Assembly (NCBI GenBank): GCA_000697665.1 | Contig: KL197710.1 | Span: 1,279,837-1,343,836 of the forward strand | DNA length: 64,000 nt | Direction of reading: 5' to 3' | Source of the DNA: Jaapia argillacea MUCL 33604 | Taxonomy: Eukaryota; Basidiomycota; Agaricomycetes; Jaapiales; Jaapiaceae | Part shown: positions 1 to 11,110 of the stretch, in pieces | Layout of the letters: each line of letters opens with the position of its first letter | How positions within the stretch are numbered: the first letter of the stretch is position 1 | Translations under genes and position numbers: made by a program | Notes under the pieces: model-generated | The model's database searches: none | The model's input: only the letters and a program-made list of their open reading frames with translations | Told to the model about the DNA's origin: nothing

Positions 1-886
1 GACCGTCCCCATAGATGCGAGGAGTTCGCACAGGCAGGCTGCAAAGTATATGCAACTGCCCGGAGGCTGGAAGCCATGAAGAGCTTCAGTAGTCCTTCCA
101 TCGAGAGACTAACTCTGGACGTAACGAGCGACGAGGATGTTGAGAGGGTGATAGAGCATATTGTTAAAACTGAGGGAAGGATTGATGTTGTCGTGAACAA
201 TGCAGGAATTGGTTGCTTTGGCGAGTAACGACTTAGTATCAAACAAACCCGCTATGCTCACACTTCTTTTGCAGGCCCAGCGATTGACATACCCATGGAG
301 CAGGTGAAGAAAACTTTCGATACCAACACCTTTGGAGTTCTTCGTGTGGCGAGATGTGCTATCCCACACATGGCTGCTCGCAAGAGTGGTCTCATTATCA
401 CCATTGGCTCTATCGTCGGTGACATGTATGCTTCCCCACCATTGTGGTCTCATCGGAGGTGGCTGACCTTTCAAATTTAGCCCTACAGCTTGGCACGGCA
501 TATACTCTGCCTCAAAAGCTGCCGCTCACGCCCTGACGGAGATTCTCTGGATGGAATGCAAGCCTTTGAACGTCGATGTGATGCTCGTTGCCCCAGGTGG
601 TGTCAAGTCAAATCTACCAACCAATGCAGCACCGGTCTTTGGCCTCCCACCCCAGTCTCTGTACAAATCATTCATCGACCAGATCATTGCCCGCATGCAC
701 GCCAGTCAAAGCTCGGGATCGATGCCGACGGACAAGTTTGCTCAAGCCATTGTTAGCAAGGCCCTGAGCACGAAACCTCCTTTGTATTTCTCACTGGGAG
801 CGAATGCTGGTCTCTTTGGCTTCCTCAGGTGGCTGCCAAGAGGTTGGGTTTTGGGTTTCCTCTGGAAGCGACTGTCAAGGAAATGA
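1..886 (+). CDS. Short-chain dehydrogenase/reductase, Ayr1-like (5' end missing)
   Basis: Classical SDR fold enzyme, NAD(P)H-dependent; the closest type by wording is the 1-acyldihydroxyacetone-phosphate reductase (Ayr1) group, which acts on lipid droplets and the ER. Visible are the NNAG motif (near 200), a GSIVGD strand after it, and the catalytic YSASK motif in the exon starting near 480, followed by the PGGVKSN segment. The TGxxxGIG nucleotide-binding start lies outside the window; the first ~14 bases may be the end of an intron. Intron 1 (221-274) only keeps frame if read as a GC-AG intron (G|GCGAGT), giving the family-typical GIGCFGP. Intron 2 is about 428-480. The stop is TGA at 884-886. 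The C-terminus is hydrophobic and basic, consistent with membrane association (inference). The substrate cannot be told. Confidence 0.85.
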
Positions 887-1201
887 TGGCCTGGTTGACA
901 TGAATATATATACATTTGTTAACTGGCGGTCATGGTCGCTAGGCAAGGATGGCCTGTAGCTTTGTCGCTGTATAGGGCCTTGAGAATTAATGTTGTTGAA
1001 CCGTGGCGTGGGCCCATATCATTAAATGACCTTAGCAACTCGACAATAAGAAGGCGAATAATAAATGGCAAAGGGCCCGGTTTCCATATCACACGATCAA
1101 CAAAGAGGCATCAGGTCAATGTCTATCGAGACAAAAGGTAACATGGAGAGATGGTATAAAGAGGGAGAAAACACCCAGCTAAGACCAACAACCAGCAATC
1201 C
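887..1201. other. Intergenic, nothing recognised
   Basis: The stretch between the dehydrogenase stop and the methyltransferase start holds only short chance reading frames. It presumably contains the 3' end of the first transcript and the promoter of the second. Confidence 0.5.
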
Positions 1202-2569
1202 ATGGAAAACCAACAACGGCAGGCATACCTCGGAAGGAGCGGACAGCTGACTGCCAGGCAAGGGGACCCAAGCTTTCGGCCAGATACCGTGTCCGATCCA
1301 CGACGCAGGCGTCTCGACGGTCGTGCCGAACCTGGGGGTGCGTCGGGGGACAGGGCAATGAGGCAGCAGGCGCAGGCGAGGATGATGTCGACGAGAGCAA
1401 AGATGAGCGCTGAAAAGAGAAAGAACGAAGAGCTTGTAGCCTCCGTCAGACTCGACCCTCTCCTGTTCAACGATCATCGCAAAACTCTGCAAGTCGCACC
1501 CCGACTCCCGGAAACCGAGAGAGGGTTTTTCATGTCCCAGTTGGAAACTACCTCAGACGATGACCTCATCGAGCACATAGCTTGCGTTCAAGATGAAGCG
1601 TACAAGGTGAGCAAATCCAGCCTTCATATAGTGTCATGCTAACCAACATTTCCAAGACATATCCAAATGAGTGTACAAGCTCATGGGGGTTCGCATTGTG
1701 AGTCCCGCCTCCTCACCACCGCTATTCTCCTGACTTGGTATCAAGGCTGAAGATGCGGACGCATACTTCGTACCAATACGTTTTGGATTTGCAAAAGCAG
1801 CGGAAGGATGCCATCTTTCTGGACTTGGGATGCGGGCGTGAGTACATCAGCTTTCCGACAGATACCAATAACTCACAATAATTGAATAGTCGGGACCGAT
1901 GTGAGAAAGCTCGTCGCAGATGGCTTTCCTATTCTGAAAATACTCGCAACTGACACGAGGCCAGGTAAGAAAAACCACGGCTTGACTAGACGTACCCCTG
2001 CTGAAGATTTCGCCTCAGAACTGTGGTTGCTGGGCGAAAAGTTATTCCGCATCCCATCTCTCATCCGATTTGTCGGGTGGCAGCTTACCGACCCGAAGTA
2101 CTGGGGGAAGGCAGAGGTTCAATACACTCCCCCTATGGTCACACATGGCGACCTCTCTACAGTCAAGAAGCTCAGTCAGCTGCACAACCAGGCCACATAC
2201 ATCCATGCCGGGTACTTGTTTCACGAACTGCCTCCGGACCACCAGAAGAACCTCGCGCGTCGGATAGCAACACTCTTGTGTGGGATGAGCGGGTGCATCA
2301 TTTTCGGAGCCCAACCGGGATCACAGTTCCCCGGAGATAGAGCAGATTGGTTCTCGGGCTATCGTACGAATCTCCATTCGCCGGAGAGTTGGGAGAGGAT
2401 GTGGGATGGGGTGTTTGCGAAAGGTTCTGTCCGGTTCGCCACGTCGCTCAAGAGGAGAGATCATTACACAGAGATGAGGAGTCATGTGCGTGATATAAGG
2501 CAGCCGGAGGGAGGAAGCAGGAGTCCCCCAGAGGAGTGGATTCTAGAATGGAGCATAATTCGCGTTTGA
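1202..2569 (+). CDS. SAM-dependent methyltransferase, basidiomycete family (paralogue A)
   Basis: A five-exon gene whose joined product aligns along its length with the minus-strand gene at 8165-9327. The order is an N-terminal helical part with an EAYK segment, then the SAM-binding motif I IFLDLGCGLGTD in an exon ending at 1837 and the next from 1890, then ELWLLGEKLF, and a C-terminal part with IIFG and SPESW. Introns are about 1607-1656, 1698-1745, 1838-1889 and 1965-2018; the last is open in frame and could be missed, but removing it restores the ELWLLGEKLF block seen in the paralogue. The start is uncertain: ATG 1202 opens a long low-complexity leader and ATG 1382 in the same frame is an alternative. 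Members of this family are abundant in agaricomycetes, often beside secondary-metabolite genes, but the substrate is unknown. Confidence 0.75.
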
Positions 2570-4321
2570 GTCATTGTCTGTGTCTTGGGGTGGTGGAGGC
2601 GGCGGCGGCGTCAAATGAAAGCAATACTCTAGGAATGGGACTCATATTAGCTAGCGTATCGCCGGAGAGGAAATACTTGGGCGATTTAATCGAATAAATT
2701 AAAGACACTTGGTGCGATGGGTTCAGAGTGACGGTGATCGATAAGAGAAGACAAGGCGGGGGCGAAAAGGGGGGTGGGGGATGTGGTCATTGTGGTTGTG
2801 GGGGGTTGTGGGCGAATTTGGCATGTGGTCTATGCGCCGATCATCGGCCGTCCGCTTGACCTCCTTTTGCTCATCAACCAAGCAGGAGTATTTTCCCAAC
2901 GTCCCTCTGAATTCTGTGGCTTCGACGAAATCCCAGAGGAGTGCTTTTGGCGGGTACAAAGTGGGCGAATCATTCGAGACCCCTCCGAAATTTGGACCGC
3001 TCGAAGTTCTGCAAAGAATTTTACTCTTGACCGGGGCTTCGACGCTTGTACTTGGCGACCACGGATATCTTGAATGCAGCTGTCGTCCCCTTCGTGAAAC
3101 ACGCTGGACCTGGCAGTCTGCCAGTTATCTTTCGCAAATGACACATACTGGGCGACAACAAGGGCGACAAGGATTTTCTATCGCCTTCAGCGACATGCCA
3201 CTAGATCAACCATAGCCGGTGCTGCGTTAAAGCTTGGTACTATGGAAGAGAAGGGTTACGGAGCAGGGTTTTGGTAGCGCCATCTGAAGATGCGAGGAGG
3301 AGACTCTTCAAAAGATTCCATTGCAGGGCCTAAAGGTTGATGATCCAAAGGTATGTCTATCGTGTCTTCACCCTTGCTTCATTTGCGTAAATCTTTTTTG
3401 TGTTCTGAGTTGGAAAGGGCGCCCCATAAGTCGATGTTGAAACCGGTGTCGCATGTAGGCTGGCGAATACTGGTGCGTGGTGGACTTGATAAATCTTGAT
3501 CACACATCTCCCCTCGAGCCAGTTGTTTGGGACAACTTCTTGCCGGTATCGAGGACGGGGGTTGACCGGTGCGAGTTCATCCTCATCCCTTGCACTTGGT
3601 GTTGGACTCGGAAAGCGATGTGTGTGGTGTGACGTCACAGGGTGTGACCAGTGAATGAAAGGCGGACGATAATTGAAGAGGGTGGTGGTCCCGTGGATTT
3701 TCGATGGAATAGAAGTCGGGAAAGCTGAACAGTGCTGGTATAGCATCTTGAACTGATCATTCTCCTTTGTTGTTTTGCGCCTCCTAGTGACATGTCCAAG
3801 CGGTGGACCCTGCGGAGTGGTACATCGCATTCGAATGCTATTCGACCGCCATTGAATAGCACCTGCAACTCACCACAGATTCCAGCACAGCGAGCTCCCC
3901 AAGTATCTGACATGTCGCCGGTCTATCCTGCCCTGTCCTGTCCCGTCCTTTCCGTTTCAAGCTTCGGGCAGGCTTCGTCGGTCGGTTCGTCTAGGGCGCC
4001 AGGCTGGATCCAAGTTCTTGGTGAAACCACCCCAAAGGAGAAGAGTGTCGAAGGCTAGGAGTTTACCTGCACAAACACGAGCGCGAATGCATGGTGAAGC
4101 TGGTTATCATCGCCAGAGTTCCTTTCGCTTCATCGCCCCATTGGTCGCGTCGCATCTCCAATATGGGATTGATCTGACCATCGGGATCTTACAACGCCGC
4201 CATATGAAATACGCTATTCAACGAATACTTGCGAATCTGAACCCTGCCTTTCCTTTCGACCACTCGTGTCCTCTCCTTTTCGTCGTCCCAACATTGACGG
4301 AACCGATATCCCCTTAAGTCC
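2570..4321. other. Long stretch without a clear gene
   Basis: About 1.75 kb. It contains overlapping open frames on both strands (for example plus 2781-3215, 144 codons; minus 3357-3830, 157 codons). None shows a recognised domain, and no set of splice sites joins them into a convincing protein. A G-rich run lies at 2755-2815. It may be long untranslated and regulatory sequence, a fast-evolving gene, or a decayed gene. I could not decide. Confidence 0.3.
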
Positions 4322-5008
4322 ATGGCGATCATGCGGCCACTTGAGCCTGCTTACCCTTCGTTTACTCTCGTCATTACTCAAGGCCAACACCCGTCGGATT
4401 TGTTCGCTTACCGCCGAACCCGTCTTAAACGGCGGCGTTCGCATCCTCCCTCACCTCAACCCAGGCTTGAAGATCCACTTATGGTAGCAACTCATGCCTG
4501 TTTATGCTGCATGGTCTCACGTTCCCCGCATAGGTGACAGTGGATTATCGAGACCAAGATCCACAGGCCTTTCCGTTGTTATCTTGGGTATGTTCCGGCG
4601 ATGGACTTTTTGTCAGAAAATTTTGCTCATTTTCGTTGTCACAGGGAGGGATGCCTACCGACGAGGAGACGCGAGCGGCTCTCAGCATTGATGCTGCGTT
4701 GCACACCCAGCCAACAGATGGATGCACCCCGCCACCTGTCCGCCGGAAGCGATTGAGTTTGTCAAGCCTTGTCGTGGTCCGTCTCTCCCATTGTTATTGC
4801 GGTGTTTGTATTCGTGACCATTATATCAGGACCTGGCTTTGGTGGTAGGGAGACGATGCCGGACTGTATTCCACGTCAAGAGGTGAAATTGTCGGGGTGC
4901 TGATGTGTTGCAATGATTTCTCCGGACAGTTCTCTATGTTGCTCATGTATACTCATTCTCGTGTCAATGCTGTCTTGGCGCACCTCCACTCCACCACGCC
5001 TATCGTAG
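4322..5008 (+). CDS. Possible small multi-exon gene of unknown function
   Basis: I do not recognise this protein. A chain of five segments keeps one frame when introns of ~50-57 nt are removed: ATG 4322 to about 4483, then about 4536-4589, 4646-4778, 4832-4892 and 4928-5008. Junctions look like good GT-AG sites (for example CATAG|GTGACAG near 4535 and TCACAG|GGAGGG near 4645). The product would be about 160 residues: a basic N-terminal part (RRTRLKRRR), an acidic middle with PTDEETRAAL, a basic RRKRLSL stretch and a Cys- and Leu-rich hydrophobic end that could be a tail anchor. The even intron lengths and steady phase argue for a real gene; the absence of a known family argues for caution. 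Confidence 0.35.
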
Positions 5009-5326
5009 CTGCTACACGGCAGTTCTGCTTGATTTTTATTGCCTGGAGGAACCGTAATGCACGCCATAGTCCTACAGCTCCCGCTTCGAGGAATTGCTCT
5101 CGAGTCTTCTCAAGTTGTCTAAGGCGTTCTGTGTGAACTTGACTTGGGACTTGACTCAGACTAGAAGAAAAGAAGTCAAGGGCAGACAAAGAGACGCGTC
5201 TTCCAGCGGGCGTTATTTCACCGCTTCAACCTCCTATTCTGGACCCCTCTCTCCATCTCCAGACGCACTAATTCCTCTACGACAACCATTCTTTCGCGAC
5301 GCTTGTGTCAGGACGAGTATTCATAA

Positions 5327-6026
5327 ATGTCGCGATATCCCGACTACCTCTCGCCCAATCCAAAACTCACGAAAGCGCAGAAATCTCGAGCGAGACGGGA
5401 ACCATCAGGCGTTTTCCAGTTGTTCAATGCTCCGCAGATTCAACAATTCAAGGAAGCGTTCACGCTGATTGACCAGGACAGAGATGGGATTGTCAGCGAG
5501 AAGGATCTCAGGGAGATATTCGCCAGCTTGGGTGAGTTGGTTCGACTTCGATCAGTGGCTTCGCCTCATTCACGATTTCCAGGTATCCAGCCCAATAAAC
5601 ATATGATGGCAGATCTCCTGAGCGCACGCCCTGGATCACACGCAAGAACACCCTCATCTGACGACGCTGCTGATCGCGGGGGCATCAACTTTACCATGTT
5701 CCTCACCATGATGGGCGAACACCTTTTCGAGTTTGACACAGAGGCGGAGCTCCTGGAGGCCTTTGAGTGTTTTGATGAAAATGATACAGGATTTGTCAAG
5801 TGCGACGAGATGAGGAAATGGTTGGCCGAGGTTGGGGAACGGATGGATCAGAGAGAGGTGCGTGTTCTACCCTGTTGAGCTTGGAGTGGCCTGACCTTCT
5901 TCGCAGATCGACAAGTTGCTGAAAGGTCCATTCACCGATCGTCAGGGGAATTTCAACTATCGAGAGTGGGTGAAGGTACTGAGGGTAAACGCAGACCCCG
6001 AGAATTTCGACGTGGACTCCTTATGA
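5327..6026 (+). CDS. rlc1: Myosin regulatory light chain (EF-hand protein)
   Basis: Regulatory light chain that binds the IQ motif of a myosin heavy chain, in fungi chiefly type II myosin at the cytokinetic ring. The joined product is about 200 residues. EF-hand 1 (about residues 46-58) is DQDRDGIVSEKDL, with Asp and Glu at calcium-binding positions. A second pair starts at DENDTGFVKCDEM, and a degenerate last hand is DRQGNFNYREWV. The block FKEAFTLIDQDRDG is diagnostic of the RLC group. Introns are 5532-5582 and 5858-5906. The 38-residue N-terminal leader carries several Ser and Arg residues (KSRARREPSG) where myosin light chain phosphorylation sites usually sit (inference). Confidence 0.9.
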
Positions 6027-6193
6027 CGAGCTTGGACATTGTTTGTATCCCTATTTGTGTTGACGTTGTACACCTCCCTTATGCTGACCATTGCACGAAT
6101 CTTCACGACCTATGTTTCAATGGTGCATCTTTCCTCCGTATATCATTCTGCACTATATCTTACAAGTAAATTATGTTCAGGTGTTTACTACCT

Positions 6194-7606
6194 TCAAAGC
6201 CAACTTCCTTTCAACGGCTCTGCGGGGATTTTACCCTCGTCCATTGCAAGCTCTTTGAGCACTTCTTCGATACTCTCGTGGCTCTCTTCTTCTTCCAATT
6301 CGCGGAGTGCTGAAAGATGGAGTGTGAGATTCAGCGGTAGAAGGGTTTAACGAAACTCTACCTTCCCCTCTGCCCTCTCCTAGACTTGCCTCGAGTCCCA
6401 CTTCCCCTTCCCTCGCTCCGATCAACAGCAACTGCGTCCCCGAATAATCCAATATCTCTGGTCTCGAGATACTCGCGAACCTCAGGCCATATTTCTCCCT
6501 ACCTCGAACTCCTTTCCCAAACACCTTAGTCATGATCTCTTGAGGGTATTCTGTCCCTTTTCCTCGAGGGGCTCCACGTCCGGTGGCCGGAGCCAAAGGG
6601 TTTTTGACTTGTAGAATGAATGATGACGCGGAAAAAATACGCATATCTGTTTGGACCTGACCCAGCTCAGATGGAGAAGGGTGGGAGAGGTGGTATCCGA
6701 GGTGTGTCTCGGCTTTGGAAGGTGTTGATGGGTCGTTGTTGACTATTGCATAGGCCCCACGGCCGACGAGGCGAGCTGGCTCCTCGTGCCTTGTCCCTGT
6801 CGGTAGGTATGCCAGATCAGGACTATCCCACCGTGATTGCCAGGGATCACATACCTCTCGTCTTAGTCTTGTATTCCTTTTCACCTAGTCCTTCTTCTAA
6901 CTTGTGCAAATCATCTCCTACAGATGTCACGGTCGCCCAAAATACCTCCTTTCTACCCTTTCCGCCCCCTCCGCTGTCCGGGTCTGGCAACTGTTTCTTC
7001 CCGACGGTTATGACTCTGAATTTCTTCTTCTCTTCGTCTTTTGTCTCTTTGGCTGGAACCGCGTCTGCCCCACTGGGAATCAGATTCATCGCGTCGCGCT
7101 CGTCGACCTCATCACCCCCTGCTGCGTTGGTGCCGCCATCGTTTTCCTCGACAGAGAACGCGGGAGGACGTGGAACCAAGAGAATATGAAAGTTTCGGAC
7201 ATCATCGAGCGATTCTGCTTCTTCGATCTGGACTTTTGGGCGGTAGAAGAAGTATATGTGGCCACGTTCAATCACTCCTGAAAAGTGAACGCGCTCAGCG
7301 ATCTGTGACGACAAGTTGTAAACTCCACCGTGCGTACGTACCGCTCAGGCGCGAGTGGTCCACCTTCGCATCTTCCTCGGCCTTACTCTTCTTCGCAGGT
7401 TGCTCCTGTTCATCATTTCCTTCCTCCTGTAGTTCCTCTACGGATCGTTTCTCGCCTATTTCTTTCTCTTTCTCTGTCTGCTCTTTCCCCTTGCCTGCCT
7501 TCTTTCTCGGTGCTTTTACTCGCCTGGTCTTCTTGGGGACCTCAGTAACTTCGTCAGTTGCGAATTCCGCTCCCTTGACCTTGGCTTGTCGACGGGTTGT
7601 GGGCAT
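6194..7606 (-). CDS. Conserved unknown protein with basic-acidic N-terminus
   Basis: No named family recognised. The start ATG (7606) opens MPTTRRQAKVK. About 85 residues of Lys/Glu-rich sequence with KKTRRVKAPRKK, a likely nuclear signal, follow. Then comes a compact region beginning VIERGHIYFFYRPKVQ (around 7215-7260), a stretch with GRKEVFWATVTSVGDDL, and a C-terminal region with KNPLAPATGRGAPRGKGTEYP and PEILDYSGTQLLLIG. These ordered blocks look like a folded domain bearing strongly conserved aromatic residues. Introns fall near 7264-7330, 6765-6845 and at 6310-6361; the final exon runs from 6309 and ends in TGA at 6194-6196. The start was chosen because an earlier in-frame ATG at 7681 adds only an unremarkable leader. 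Confidence 0.65.
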
Positions 7607-7917
7607 GGTTGGGATTCTTAAAGTAGCAAGTAACGAGTATGGGTGTGAGTAGCAAAGGAAAGGCGAATTCTCCAAGTTCACTTCTCATGACAGTACAGCA
7701 CCTGGTTGCCGTTCTGACGTCATCGTGCTCCCCATATGCGAAATGTCTAGATCGAGGCGACTTTGCCCCGTTGAAGTCCCATCATTCTGATTCTTTCAGA
7801 GTCATCAATGCGAAAGAGAAAAGGCGAAACTGTGAAGGGTGGGATGCTGGTTCTCCCCTAATACTTTAGTGAAACCTTCCCTGCCATCATATACTCTATG
7901 CATGGAGCAACGTACAT

Positions 7918-8010
7918 GTCACTTTGCCGGAGTGGTTAACGGGATCGCCTGCTATCAAGCATTCCAGCGGTTGGGCTTTGCCCGCGTGTGTTCGAATCGC
8001 ACAGGTGACG
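7918..8010 (+). tRNA. tRNA-Ser (anticodon GCT) with an 11-nt intron
   Basis: A full class II cloverleaf can be drawn. The acceptor stem is GTCACTT (7918-7924) with AGGTGAC (8003-8009) and discriminator G8010. The D stem is CCG (7927-7929) with CGG (7940-7942). The anticodon stem ATCGC (7944-7948) pairs with GCGGT (7967-7971). The anticodon is GCT at 7951-7953, followed by A37. An 11-nt intron (7955-7965) sits at the canonical place after position 37. A long variable arm has the hairpin GGGC-TTT-GCCC, and the T arm is GTGTG-TTCGAAT-CGCAC. A T5 run at 8012-8016 fits RNA polymerase III termination. The long variable arm and the anticodon identify serine (AGC/AGT codons). Confidence 0.9.
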
Positions 8011-8164
8011 CTTTTTGCTTCCTCCATGAAAAGTTTGAATTCCACGACTTCGCTCGAAGTTGCCCTCTAATGTCTGTTTCTCGCCATCGAACTCTGCTTT
8101 GTTTCCCGTCCTGCACCTCTCAATTCGACGCACCAACTGTTGTTACATTTGGATTCTGCAGCTT

Positions 8165-9327
8165 CTACACACGTGTTGGTCCACAATCTAATACCACTCC
8201 GTCGGCCAGTCTCTTGACACACCAAACCAACATCTGCATCTTCACAACCTTATCCCCAACCGTTCTCTCAACCTCCTTCACCATCGCAAAAGCCTGGACA
8301 CTCCCCTTCTTAAAAATACCTCCATTCCAAAGTTCTCGCCAACTCTGTGGGGAATGACAAAACATCGAGAAACCAGCTCTGGCGCCCTCACCATGTATGA
8401 GACCCTTCTCCAGCAAACCAATGTGAGAGCCAAAGATGATTGAACCAGGGAGAGGGGATAGTAGCGAGGCGAGACGTTCTCCAAGTTCGCGTTGGAGATC
8501 TTCGGAGAAGAGATGGAAGAATGAGGAGGCGTGGATGGCGGAGATGTATCCGCGGAGAGGGTTTAGGGAGGTAAGCGATGCTAGGGGAGGTGTCGGCTCG
8601 GTCGGAGGTTCGTCGTAAAGGACTGGATTGGGTGCGATGAAGTTGGAGTCGAACGCGTCTCCTTGGATGAAGGGAACTGGGAATGTCTCGGGAGTTGATT
8701 TGAATAATTCGTGTCCAAAATCCCAAAACTCTGATGGGGAACGGTCAGTTAGCAAACCTGGTTTCTATGCGAGAGACTATGACGAACCTCGTCGGAGATC
8801 AGATGCGATGACACCTTCGATAGGGAAACCGTCAAAGACAACCTTCCGAGTAGCATTTCCAACTAAATAATGTATTGCTCAGTTTATTCGTCCCTGAAAT
8901 GATAAGCTGAACTGACTTACAGCCACATCCAATATCGAGGAAAATAGCTCCTTTTCGGTTCTTGGCCATTTCCATCAAGTCCATTTTATACCCAGGGAGG
9001 CGAGCAACCTTAATCCTACATGCACCATGTTCACATCCCAGATCAAAACACGATGAAGAAGGATGGAGAATCACTTGGTGAATGAGAACCTCCTGATGCA
9101 GGGGTATGGATAGACCTGGTTTAGACGATTTTGTATGCTGACGAACCTTCAGTATTGAGAAAACGTAGACATACCTTGTATGCCTTTTCTTGAACGGCGA
9201 TGATGTGCTTCTTCAACTCTTCTTCGTCCTGTATTCCAGTTTGAGCTTTGAAGAAGGCGAGTTCGGCTTCATCGAGAGAGTAGAGGCTGCTGTCGAGAGG
9301 GATTGGAGGGATGTGCGGGTTGGACAT
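8165..9327 (-). CDS. SAM-dependent methyltransferase, basidiomycete family (paralogue B)
   Basis: Paralogue of the plus-strand gene at 1202-2569. The first exon (9327-9175) carries LDSSLYSLDEAELAFFKAQ and TGIQDEEELKKHIIAVQ. A short exon follows with VYPCIRRFSF, then AIFLDIGCG (SAM-binding motif I, near 8945), then VIASDLR (the motif II acidic residue), EFWDFGHELF, PFIQGDAFD, and a C-terminal IIFGSHIG and SPQSW. Length and exon plan match the family (about 290 residues). The N-terminal FFKAQTGI and YPCIR blocks are better conserved here than in paralogue A, so this copy looks the less derived. Substrate unknown. Confidence 0.85.
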
Positions 9328-10039
9328 GGAAGAAGATGGCTTAGATTTCGGTGAAGCACGACAGTCGGTGTACTTGGTAGCGACACGGATTTAGGCCCGT
9401 GACGGTTGGGGACTAGTTGCCGTGGCCCGCGGCATCGCGCACTCCAATCACGATGACAAGTTCCTCTTAGGGCGAGGCAGCAGGGAATCCGAGTCATTCA
9501 TTAACGAACAAGATGAACAAGAATATGTGAGGAAAACGAGATGAATTCAACAGTCACTGACTTTGTTTGAGAAGCGCCACATAAGGTTCGGAAAGATATG
9601 CGATGCTTCCGTTTTCGGTATGTCCGAAACAAGAGTAAGTATATGCGGCGACTCGAACCTTCGCTCATGCAATTCTGGAATACCCTCTATTTGCCGATTG
9701 TATGGATATTCGCAACAAGGAGATTGGTATCAGCTTCTTCTCAAAGTTACTCTGAGATGGCGGCCGTTTGTGTGTGTCCTTAGGCGGCCACTATTGCATC
9801 TGCCCCGTCTCTGAGTCGAGTCTACTTTGGAGATTCACACAACGACCCCTGGAGGCCGACGAGCGAAGGTTTGAGATGGCAAGTATGCATCATCTCGTCT
9901 CCGATTCGACTTTGATAATCTTCTTCATCCAGCCGGCCACTGTCGCACTTCGTGCACAAGTTTGCGTAACACTATACCCTGTCTAGGCCGACTACGGATG
10001 ATAGACGCCCAAACCGTTTAGGCGCCTTCACCTCCAGAA
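9328..10039. other. Intergenic, no gene recognised
   Basis: Between the methyltransferase start and the first PacC-type site upstream of pacC I see only short unrelated frames. There is no tRNA, repeat or spliced gene that I can support. Confidence 0.4.
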
Positions 10040-11065
10040 GCCAAGCATCTGTCACTTTGAGTTGTGTAGTCTCTGGGTTTGATATTCATTCACTCAAGAT
10101 CCGATGAGTGGGGATATGGAAGGCGAGGTGCTCCCTGCACGAGTGTTCCCTCACAATCTATGATCCAGTTGAGTCCAACTCGGAAAGACTTGGAAGTGAC
10201 CTTGGCGCCACCCGCAGACGCTGCGCTGTTCTTGTGCGACTCATTTCTTCGCAATCTCTTGGCTTGAAATTTCCGGTTGACAAATACGGTGTATCCACGG
10301 ACCATGGCTTCACGCAGCAAGTTCACTTCGGCCAAGTCGGCATTCCATAGACGATTCACGGACGCTGTAAGCTGACGATCCACGAGCCTCCTTGGCTGTG
10401 AGTACCTGTACTCTCTGATCTGACATTAGGCAAGTTAGGTTAATGCCGTCGTCATCCCTCAAGCTATCTTTAACCGCCCTATCTTTAGGTCCGGTACAAT
10501 CAGTGTCAATTAAGGGATTTTACGCGACTATTGTTTTGAGTAGGTACCGGGTACGCACGACGTTGAATGGGGTTCTATTTTTATGGCAAGAGTCTGTGTC
10601 GCTCTCCAGAGGGTGGTCGTTGGGAGAACCTCTTGGCAGGTCAGCGCTCCCGACAAGGAAGAGACTTGGAAGACGCTGTAGCCACGGCGCCGAGAGATTC
10701 GCGAAGCTTAGCCCAACTTGGCAATCTTGGCGAGATCAGGACACAAGTTAATTTCGCTTCGCACGCTCGATCATGATCTGGCACCGCCAAGCCGAGCATG
10801 GTCTCTGTCCCCAGGTTGAGAAATGGATCCTTTTGCTGGATGAATTGGAAAAATGCGACGACAGATAGTGTACAGATAAGTATCAGGGATGATGAGGCCG
10901 ACGAAGCCCGCAGATGCCAGCGCACAAGCGAGGTGCTGCGGACTGAGGGGGTGATTGCTGGCAGGGTGATTACATAATCTGTCGAGACCAAGGAGGCTGG
11001 GATAAAAAGGCTTGGCAAACTCTTGGCATTCACGGCGTCGCCACCTGTGCCAAGGGGGTCTTGGC
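10040..11065. promoter_or_regulatory. Array of 13 PacC core sites upstream of pacC
   Basis: The hexamer GCCAAG or its complement CTTGGC, the published core of the Aspergillus PacC site (5'-GCCARG), occurs at 10040, 10201, 10258, 10331, 10391, 10632, 10717, 10726, 10786, 11011, 11022, 11049 and 11060. Chance expectation for both strands over 1 kb is about 0.5. Several are close pairs: 10717/10726, 11011/11022 and the inverted pair 11049/11060. The last pair ends 46 bases before the pacC ATG. An AT-rich CATAAATA follows at about 11088-11095. That PacC controls its own gene is an inference from site density and position. Confidence 0.75.
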
Positions 11066-11110
11066 GTGCTTAGGAGATTTCGGCAAGCATAAATACTTTC
11101 CGACTCTGCC

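Noticed and set aside
1965-2018. In-frame coding sequence in methyltransferase A
   Set aside because: It is open in frame, but GTAAGA and TCGCCTCAG are good splice sites and its removal restores the block conserved in the paralogue, so I treat it as an intron.
9642-9665. Possible tRNA B box on the minus strand (AGGTTCGAGTCGCC)
   Set aside because: No A box at the right distance and no stems could be folded.
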